Positions 57,901 through 64,000 of a DNA stretch of 64,000 bases are shown here, piece by piece. This stretch comes from Rhyzopertha dominica (taxonomy: Eukaryota > Arthropoda > Insecta > Coleoptera > Bostrichidae), in the NCBI GenBank assembly GCA_025024175.1, contig QCXZ01000041.1, positions 23,679,786 through 23,743,785 on the forward strand, written 5' to 3'. Below the pieces are notes generated by a model. The model ran no database searches and was not told where the DNA came from. It worked only from the letters and a program-made list of their open reading frames with translations. The translations under genes and the position numbers were made by a program. The stretch's first letter is position 1. Every line of letters starts with the position of its first letter.

Positions 57901-58963
57901 CGTTGACATGGACAAGGGGTGGGAAAATCCTTATTCGCCCGCTCTCACTGTAAAGCAGTACGGCTGTAACTGCCGGGTTCACGTTCATGACAATTGTGTT
58001 TTCAATGAATGGGGGTGAAAATTATATTAGAATACCTTAACTTAAATTTTTCATATTGGATGAATTCTCTATTAGAGGTTTAAAACTGATATTTTGTCCC
58101 GCAAAAAATGTACACTTCAAGCAATTAAAATAATAATATATTAAAAGTTGAAGTGTATGTATATAGCTACAATAAAAACTTTTTTGTTGTTGTCACACGC
58201 TTGGGAGGCTTTTCAACCCTTTTACTACCGACCAGTCAATCCACCAATGTTATAGCAAAGTTTATAGTCAAACAACCCAAACAATTTAAAACTTTTTGTG
58301 CTAATAATTATAATCGGTTTGTTTCAGAAATTTAATATTAGCATTTGGTGTGAAAGTAACTGAATTAGATTTAAACAAAGATGTATTGCGTTTATATGAA
58401 TAAAACAGCTCAAATGGTATACCAAGTATTTCATTCTTGTCGGAAAGTGCGTATTCTAACAGTATCCTAAACTACGTAGTATACAAATACCTCAAAATTG
58501 AAGCAACAACCTCTTCTTTTTAAAGGTAAACTGATAATCTCAGGATCTGCTACTATCATGGTTGGTTCCATTGCAATTTTCAACCTTTGTGTAGGAAGAA
58601 TTATCCAGTTACGCAAATGCATTAATGGATAATCATAATTTCCATGAATGCGTAAAAATACTCCCTCGAATGGTAAGGTGGATGGTAAATACTGACTACT
58701 GTTCACTACCACATTCATACTTAGACCACCTCTGAGCGCCATAGTTCTACCAACAAGGATCGCAGTACTACAAATTATAGATTAGTGTGATGTATAGTAT
58801 TGTGCAATATAGATATGTACTTATTGATAGTTTTTTCAAGAGCATAGTTAAAAGAACAGCAGTAACCAAAATTTGTTCGAATGGGGCGAAATAGTTGTGA
58901 ACAGTTGTACTTTTTACCTTCCCATAAGCACTTTTGTAACAAGCTGTCACATGGCTGTATCAG
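51740..58963 (-). CDS. ppk: Pickpocket-type DEG/ENaC sodium channel, seven 3' exons
   Basis: Amiloride-sensitive-type cation channel subunit of the plasma membrane. Exons in order: 58963-58821, 58767-58491, 54903-54792, 54739-54686, 54494-54383, 52092-51986, 51924-51740. Each junction is GT-AG and the codon phases fit all six times (2/1, 0/0, 1/2, 1/2, 2/1, 1/2), which is strong support. Features in order: NFGYCCSFN, the GLSMNV beta domain, RRGCCFN, CGCVPFYLPN, PCYREC...Y, then the second membrane helix with selectivity-filter motif GGS (LGGSMLSIAEIIYVF) and a basic 30-residue tail. About 300 codons. The first membrane helix and start codon are not found; they should lie to the right, possibly beyond the LINEs or the window. 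Two short introns are 52-53 bp, one 61 bp. Confidence 0.93.
51986..52092 (-). CDS. ppk: ppk exon: pre-TM2 segment
   Basis: 107 nt, acceptor ATTTCTAG, donor TAG|GTAAAT. Reads YLPKDDPRAP then VSIFYGTVSGTKIERKISFT and W, the last extracellular strand leading to the pore helix. A degraded duplicate is at 49437-49545. Confidence 0.92.
52440..52832. mobile_element. 393-bp MITE with 32-bp inverted ends in a ppk intron
   Basis: caccgaactctataaaatat then ggaacatcagaa on the left is the inverse of ttctgatgttcc, atattttatagagatcggtg on the right with one mismatch. Flanks cgctgaaa (left) and cgctgaag (right) form an 8-bp target duplication with one difference, as in hAT-type MITEs. No coding motif. Confidence 0.8.
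52840..54380. other. ppk intron sequence with one hairpin and one basic short frame
   Basis: An inverted repeat lies at 53396-53437 and 53527-53570 (tgtagctacaacgt against acgttgtagctaca). A minus-strand frame (54147-54042) reads MERKRVADRLKSRKDRKSNR and ends in KQIFGK, coding-like but unknown. Nothing else recognised. Confidence 0.4.
53396..53570. repeat. Inverted repeat, arms about 42 bp
   Basis: Left gacaaaagatgtagctacaa ... gttcgagtttttt; right, in inverse, acaagaaatgtgtagctaca ... gttcgaatttttc. Spacer about 90 bp. Could be a MITE relic. Confidence 0.6.
54383..54494 (-). CDS. ppk: ppk exon: PCYRECERVSY block
   Basis: 112 nt, acceptor GCTGTCTTAG, donor AG|GTTAGT. Contains EGKVVEPCYRECERVSYGMQ, matching C.P.C....Y of the thumb region. 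Confidence 0.9.
54686..54739 (-). CDS. ppk: ppk micro-exon, 54 nt
   Basis: Acceptor CATTTACAG, donor A|GTAAGTAT (near consensus). Reads SIRQCTILDLQCLYKNN, supplying the two Cys expected between YLPN and the next C...C block. Phase 2 in and 1 out, fitting both neighbours. Confidence 0.85.
54792..54903 (-). CDS. ppk: ppk exon: CGCVPFYLPN block
   Basis: 112 nt after the strong acceptor TTTCTCTTTGTTATCAG, ending ACAG|GTAAAT. Contains a Cys about 15 residues before ICGCVPFYLPNT, the usual C.C.P.Y.P of the cysteine-rich domain. Confidence 0.9.
55487..55506. repeat. 20-bp direct repeat, copy 1
   Basis: attgatcgtaccgcgaggta, identical to 56102-56121. The pair borders a 595-bp segment that contains a tRNA-like gene. 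Confidence 0.85.
55667..55738 (+). tRNA. tRNA-like gene, anticodon AGT (Thr) or SINE head
   Basis: All four stems pair. Acceptor GCCTTGG with TCAAGGC, D stem GCTC/GAGC around AGTGGGTA, anticodon stem TTTGA/TCAAA with loop CTAGTGT (AGT at 55700-55702), T stem CCGAG/CTCGG with loop TTCAAAT. A and B boxes are good, and a T5 run follows at about 55746. G at position 37 (loop ...AGTG) and the overall sequence are unusual for tRNA-Thr, so it may be a tRNA-derived SINE head or a pseudogene. It lies in the long ppk intron on the opposite strand. Confidence 0.6.
56102..56121. repeat. 20-bp direct repeat, copy 2
   Basis: Exact copy of 55487-55506. If this is a target duplication, the inserted segment is 55507-56101. 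Confidence 0.85.
56700..57540. mobile_element. Imperfect inverted-repeat element in the ppk intron
   Basis: ttctaaatagatgagcaatgc (56776-56796) is the inverse of gctttgctcatctatttagaa (57441-57461). Weaker similarity continues on both sides. The interior (about 640 bp) has no recognised protein motif. Confidence 0.45.
57833..58018 (+). CDS. Unidentified 61-codon frame, GC-richer than surroundings
   Basis: MSNAPNDTTEISREIQMASI then LTPVDMDKGWENPYSPALTV, ending in a Cys-containing CNCRVHVHDNCVFNEWG. The composition is coding-like, and it lies on the opposite strand inside the ppk intron. I recognise no family. It could be a relic of a mobile element. Confidence 0.25.
   Translation: MSNAPNDTTEISREIQMASILTPVDMDKGWENPYSPALTVKQYGCNCRVHVHDNCVFNEWG
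58491..58767 (-). CDS. ppk: ppk exon: extracellular beta domain
   Basis: 277 nt, acceptor TTTGTAG, donor GAG|GTATTT. Contains MALRGGLSMNVVVNSSQYLP, FEGVFLRIHG, and ends SLPLKRRGCCFNFE. RGGL(S/R)M, G..V.IH and R.C.F are standard landmarks of insect DEG/ENaC proteins. Confidence 0.93.
58821..58963 (-). CDS. ppk: ppk exon: C..W.G...C and NFGYCCSFN block
   Basis: 143 nt after the acceptor TATTTTTAG, ending AA|GTACAT. Reads LIQPCDSLLQKCLWEGKKYN, then TNFGYCCSFNYAL. Cys/Trp spacing and the GxCC.FN motif are typical of the finger and palm entry of pickpocket channels. The donor is weak but the phase fits the next exon. Confidence 0.85.
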
Positions 58964-59509
58964 CTAAAAATAGCAAAAGTCATTTATTATGTGCATGTCA
59001 CACCAGTGACCAGTAACCACTTAATCTGTTCACACCATCTGTTTGCGATCACAGCGGGAGAAACATCGGGAGTTAGAAGATAGAGACATTGATCATGACC
59101 ATCCAGCCGAGATACTTTAGTTTATCAATTTATACCCTGAAGGCCGCTTCTTATTCAGCTGTAATGTTGTAAGGTATAAATAACTTACGTCGAAAAACAA
59201 ATTTAACATTTTTTTTAAATTTGTTTACATAAATTACTTAAGTAACTCTAGCTGCCATGAATTAATCTGTAAATAAAGCAATCGACAAAGTAATAGAAGA
59301 TTATGTTGAAGCAGTTAAAGCTATTTAAAAAGAAATAGAACGAGCAACTGAAGCTCTAGCTGTTTTTTTCCTTTCGAATGGAAGGATCGTTATGAAACAG
59401 ATTTAATGGCGTTGGCCATAAATGTGCGAAAAAAGTACATGCAAATGTTGTCAATATAACCATATATTAGAAAAAACTTATAAAAGTGTTTAATGAAATG
59501 TGGTACTTG

Positions 59510-59760
59510 TTTTTTTTTATTTTCGACTGGAAAAATCCTCCACGATAGAGCTTCTAATGCTTTTGCCGAAACCCCAGCGAATACCCCATTCCCGAAGTAA
59601 GCAAATAACTATGCGCTAATGTTTTATCACCCGATGATGTTTAGTGTTTCGTTTGGTGCTTTTTAGGGCTTCATACTGCAAACCCAGTGAACACTCCATT
59701 ATCTCGAGAATGTATGGAGTGTCCGCTGGGTTTGCAAGTATTTTTGTCCTCCATTTTCAC
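59510..59760. repeat. Dispersed repeat with hairpin, left of the LINE
   Basis: gcaaacccagtgaacactcc and ggagtgtccgctgggtttgc (59680-59735) form a 22-bp-stem hairpin. The phrase tttagtg.ttcgtt...gcttcatactg.aa.cccagtg occurs here (59640-59695) and again, diverged, at 61222-61275 and 61300-61345 on the other side of the LINE. Confidence 0.5.
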
Positions 59761-59794
59761 AGCGGACAACTGAAAGTATTATTATTTNAAAAAC

Positions 59795-61195
59795 AGGACC
59801 AGTAGATGGTGTGAACAGTGTGTGGGTTAATCCTGCAAAGATGAAACTCTTAGTCTTCACAAATAAACGCAAACAAAATATGTAACATTGCAGCCGGTAT
59901 CAACGGTGAGGTATCTAGGTGTGACCTTGGATTCCAAACTTGCTTGGACGGATCATGTTAACGAAATCAGTCGAAAGGCGCGTGCAACATTATGAGTGTA
60001 CAGACGTATTTGGGGAAACAGTTGGGGACTTCAACCACAGGTCGCCGCCCTGGTATGGTGGCGCTTTCCTGCGAAACAGTATCAGGACGACGTTAGGACA
60101 AAACTGGGCTGTCTTATGATAACCGGCGGCATGAGAACGACACCTACTGCATCTATGGAGATGCTTCTGGGAATGGAATCTCTACACGTAAGGGTAGAGT
60201 ATGAAGCCCGGAAAGCGGCCTTTAGATTGCAGGGGTTAGGTAATTGGAAATCTGGGGAGGAAGGCACCGTATGACGCTCTCTGTACCAGACGGAGATCAT
60301 TCTCTCTATGACAAGAGATAAAATTAACACGACTATGTGTTTTGATACACCATATNGAATCAATATACCCGATAAGCCGGAGTAGTTTCTGAATGATGAA
60401 AACATACCTGTACCACAAGGACTCATCTGGTACACGGATAGGTCTAAAATGGACACAGGCACAGGCACGGGAGTATGCGGTACATATCCGAGGGTGCAAC
60501 TCAGTTTGTCACTAGGAGAGTACCCTAGCGTATGAGAACCTCAGTAGAGGGTAATCCGAATAGCATATCTACATCTGCTGCGATAGCCAGGCGGCACTTT
60601 GAGCGTTTACCTGTGTTAGAGTGCGCTCCGGCCTTCTACTGGACTCGTAACACATTAATAAGGTTGATCCAACATAATCGGGTTAATTTTATTTGGGTGC
60701 CTGCTCACGCAGGTAGGTTAGCGAAAAGGGCGGCATCTTATCTCGGATCGCAACCTTCCGTCGCTATTCCAGAAAGCAGACTGAGGTCCGCGACCACAAA
60801 GTGGCTTGGTCGTCAGTTTTACTTGTATTGAGAAGACACGCCGAAACTGAGGCAATCTAGGGCCTTCATCACTGAACCTATGCCTGCTCAGTAACGCAAA
60901 TGGTTTTTAAGCCTGAGTCGTTATCAGTTGCAATTTCTACTCAAAAGAGGAGGAAACTCCGATTCACCTCCTTACCAACTGCGCACCGCTGGGAGGCAAA
61001 AGGTTTGGAGAATTTGGGTCACAATTTATTGAGACTGAGGATCTTTACAGGTTATTTTGGAAAGAGATAACGGCACTTCTTTGAGAAGGCAGGACTCTTC
61101 TAAGCTACGGTGCGGGCACAATGGATCGAAAGGTCTCAGTGCAGCGCCTCGCCCCATCTGCGGGATCGCACCGCAAAAAATAGAATAGAATATTA
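59795..61195 (+). pseudogene. I/LOA-type LINE, 3' part of ORF2 with RNase H
   Basis: Frames in order: RWCEQC and VNPAKMKLLVFT (end of palm), VRYLGVTLDSKLAWTDHVNE, then RRIWGNSWGLQPQVAALVWW, RTTPTASMEMLLGMESLHVR, RNase H start LIWYTDRSKMDTGTGTGVCG, RNase H end VNFIWVPAHAGRLAK, and a C-terminal EEETPIHLLTNCAPL zinc region ending TGA at 61084. 3' UTR about 110 bp and a tail aaaaaatagaatagaatatt. Frameshifts, an N at 60357 and lost residues show that it is dead. 5' truncated before the RT catalytic box. Confidence 0.8.
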
Positions 61196-61431
61196 TTTTA
61201 CTATTCCACGTTCCACGAAATTTAGTGCTTCGTTAGCGCTTGTTGATGGTTCATAAAAAAACCCCAATGACACTGTATACGCAAAAGTTTTTGTAGAGGT
61301 TCATTAATGCTTCTCAGCGCTTCATACTGGAACCCCAGTGTTCTTGATATGAAAGCTAATTAAATAGAATTTAAAGCCTGTGTAAAGTAAGATATACGTA
61401 TAAATTTTTAACTGGAGAAAAGTTTTAGCTT

Positions 61432-61503
61432 CGGCCAAGAATTGAACTCGGGCCTCTGGAGTGGCGCTCCAACGTTCATACTGTTACACTAACGAGGCGC
61501 AGT
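61432..61503 (-). pseudogene. tRNA-like relic (Gly-type GCC loop)
   Basis: On the minus strand: CTCGTTAGTGTAACAGTATG (D-arm region), TTGGA-GCGCCAC-TCCAG (anticodon arm with GCC, T33 replaced by C), CCGAG-TTCAATT-CTTGG (T arm). The acceptor stem hardly pairs. Best read as a tRNA pseudogene or SINE head; it abuts the 5' border of the Jockey fragment. Confidence 0.5.
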
Positions 61504-63740
61504 GACAAGCGGCCAAAGCTTATTAATATTGGGAGACCTAAATGCAACACACAAGACATGGAACTGTATCAGGCACAACATAAACGGCAACACTTTACGT
61601 ACATATGCAGACAAAGGGCTACAAATAAAATACTCAGACATACCCACTCACTACCCCAACAACGGCATGACACCGACCACAATAGACTTAGTAATTGTAA
61701 AAGACATCACCAACCTTACCGATCCTGAATCCCTACCACACCTTGATTCTGATCATAATCCTGTCATTCTGCAATTAAATACAAACAAATCCTGCATTAA
61801 CCTCGACTCAACAAGCAGAACCTTGACTTCCTATAAACACACCAACTGGACGAACTTCAGAAAAACGTTAGACAACATAACAATTAACGTCATTAATACA
61901 ACTCAAGACATTGACAGAGAAGTAACACTTCTAACCAACGCCTTTCTTACAGCAAAAGATAGACGCACTAAGCCAATAACAATAAAGCCTGACCTTGAAC
62001 AACTGCCTCCCGAAATCCTGACGCTAATTACACAAAAGCATACAGCTAGACGTAACTGGCAAAGATCAGCCAACCTGGCACACAGGACGGAGATGAATAG
62101 ACTGGGTGCGCTTATAAAAGTATACAGACATACAGAAACAACAAGTGGACTGCGCTACTAAATTCACTAAAACCCAGTGACAACACGCTGTGGAAAATGA
62201 CCAGACTTCTAGACAACTAGACCACCCATTCCGTCACTTAACAACAATAACTCATCCATGAACGACGCGGTAAAAGCAGAGACTTTGGCTGACACCTTCA
62301 GTCACATACACAACCTTGACCAAAACAACACAGACGTACAACAATCTATAATCGACGAAACAGAAGACTACCTCCAAAACACTACACCTACAATAGCCTC
62401 ATGTACCCACCTCTACACCAATCCTACCGAAATTAAAAGTATCCTAAAATACCTCCCAATTAAGAAAGCCCCCGGTCCCGACAAAGCAGACAATATCCTC
62501 CTTAAAAATGCCTCCAAAAAAGCTATAGTTTAGCTTCATTATATAGTAATCGCAATTATCCGACTAACCTATTTTCCCACTTCCCAGAAAACCTCTTATG
62601 TCATCCCAATTCCCAAACCTGGCAAGGACCCATCAAATCCCTGCAACTATCGTCCTATCAGTCTCATTTCCTCCCTAGCGAAAGTGACAGAAAAAATAAT
62701 ATTATACAGACTACAAAACAGACCAGAACTTTGAACTGACCTCAGAACATCAATTTGGTTTCCGACCCGGCCTTGGAACAATCCAGCAGGTACTCAGAGT
62801 AAGAAATGGAATTTCAGTTAATTTCAATAAAAGGAATAATACTGCAACTTTTACTACTTGATTTAAAAAACGCACTTGATAAGTCTGGCATAAAGGCCTG
62901 ATTAATAAATTAATTAAGCTACAAGTAAATGACAGTCTTATTAAAACCATCAATTCCTACCTAATTAATAAAACATTCCAAATCAAAATTAACCACAGTT
63001 ACTCAAATATAAAACCCGTTCATGCTGGTGTTCCTCAAGGGTCGGTGTTGTCACCGAAACTATTTAACATATACTTAAACAATATACCGACTTTTGCAAA
63101 AACAAACCTCGGACTTTGCGCAGATGATACAGCCATTTACGCACACTCATTTTACGCCATAGTCGCCAACAAACAACTTCAGATACATACAGACATACTA
63201 ACTAAATACTTTAGCAAATGGAAAATAGAAATTAACCCACAGAAGACAGAAAACAATATTTACAAAGAAATTTACTAACAACAGAACAATACAAAACAAA
63301 AATAAACGGACATCCACCAGACTGATACTGCAAAATACCTGGGAGTGACTTTCGACAAAAGACTGACGTACAACCAACACTTTAAAAACACAATAACCAA
63401 AGCATATGCAGTTATGAACAAACTACCCTCTAATGGCTCGAATCAACGAACTCAACATAAAAAAACAAAAAACTAATATACACATTCATCATTAGACCAT
63501 TACTAACATACGCAGCTCCTATTTGGCAAAACGCTTCAAAAACTGCAAAGATTAGACTGCAACGGTAACAAAACAAATGCCTGCGACTAATTACAAAAAG
63601 CGACAGATACACAAAAATCACAGACCTACATAGACTGGCAAGCCTACCGACAATAGACGAATATAGAGATAAACTGAACAATAGCAGACTAACTAGAGAC
63701 ATAACAAACATAAGAAGACAACGTAACCTTCAAAATTAAA
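61502..63740 (+). pseudogene. Jockey-type LINE, ORF2 relic
   Basis: Endonuclease part: LLILGDLNATHKTWNC, GNTLRTYADKGL and LDSDHNPVIL (catalytic Asp/Asn/His context). RT part: YLPIKKAPGPDKADNILLKN, VIPIPKPGKDPSNPCNYRPI then SLISSLAKVTEKI, EHQFGFRPG, VHAGVPQGSVLSPKLFNIYL, LCADDTAIYAHS (ADD catalytic box), and post-palm IIRPLLTYAAPIWQN and TDLHRLASLPTIDEYRDKLN. The order is that of Jockey-clade ORF2. Stops and frameshifts at about 62158, 62530, 62735 and 63275 divide it. The N-terminal endonuclease and ORF1 are missing (5' truncated). 3' flank runs to about 63960 without a clear poly-A tail. Confidence 0.88.
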
Positions 63741-64000
63741 CACAAACTGCCTTACCAAAGCCTACCCTTGTTCAACGAGCCCGACTAATGGACCACTGAC
63801 CAAGTCCATAGACAGCTATCCTAGCAAACTTCTCCAAAAAATATGTATCTACCCAAAAAAAAATTTAAAGCTACATTTTATAAGCTTAGCATGGCACAAT
63901 AAATTATGTAAAATTTTAAAATGAAGCATTTGAATTGTAATAAATATACATATAAATAAATATACTCTAGCTTCAGAAGTAGGGGGCATTCGACCTTTTG

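Noticed and set aside
60082..60499. Minus-strand frames in the 60-kb LINE
   Set aside because: Antisense to the LINE ORF2 remnants, and they run through an N.

Overview
This window looks like AT-rich nuclear DNA of an arthropod, most likely an insect. It holds the first coding exon of alpha-actinin, a pickpocket-type DEG/ENaC channel gene with very short GT-AG introns (52-61 bp), an RNA polymerase III tRNA-Gln gene, and dense transposon debris (BEL/Pao, Jockey, I-like and RTE-like LINEs, mariner, pogo, hAT, Crypton, Helitron and many MITE-like inverted repeats). I cannot assign the order. Isolated single Ns point to a draft assembly.

Layout. 1-30 kb: no host coding exon was found except the alpha-actinin start at the right edge; since that gene is transcribed leftward and no second exon was seen, most of this stretch is probably its first intron, filled with decayed elements: a Tc1-like transposase (0.8-1.3 kb), an RT fragment (7.6-7.9 kb), a THAP-bearing TIR element followed by a mariner (11.4-13.3 kb), an RTE-like LINE end and Helitron-type repeats (17.9-18.8 kb), a pogo-like tail (20.8 kb) and a Crypton-like tyrosine recombinase (28.7-29.4 kb). 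30.4-30.7 kb: alpha-actinin exon and GC-rich promoter side. 31.5-37.2 kb: Helitron end, hAT transposase pseudogene, nested TIR elements. 38.1 kb: tRNA-Gln(TTG).

38.9-48.0 kb: a long imperfect inverted repeat whose interior holds a very young BEL/Pao LTR retrotransposon (40,332-46,383; LTRs differ at one of 239 positions; 5-bp target duplication GTATC) and, between two (AT)n tracts, a hairpin with hammerhead-like core that resembles a Penelope-type end.

49-59 kb: the pickpocket channel gene on the minus strand. Seven consecutive exons (58,963 down to 51,740) join in phase, and the last two exons exist again as a frameshifted pseudogene 2.4 kb further downstream. The long intron carries a tRNA-like gene inside a 20-bp direct repeat, and a MITE lies in another intron. 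59.8-64 kb: two tandem, decayed LINEs (an I/LOA-type with RNase H, then a Jockey-type) with a tRNA-like relic between them.

I see no operon-like or defence-type gene system. The most unusual structures are the hammerhead-like hairpins (three loci, two of them head-to-head) and the nested inverted-repeat island around the BEL element.
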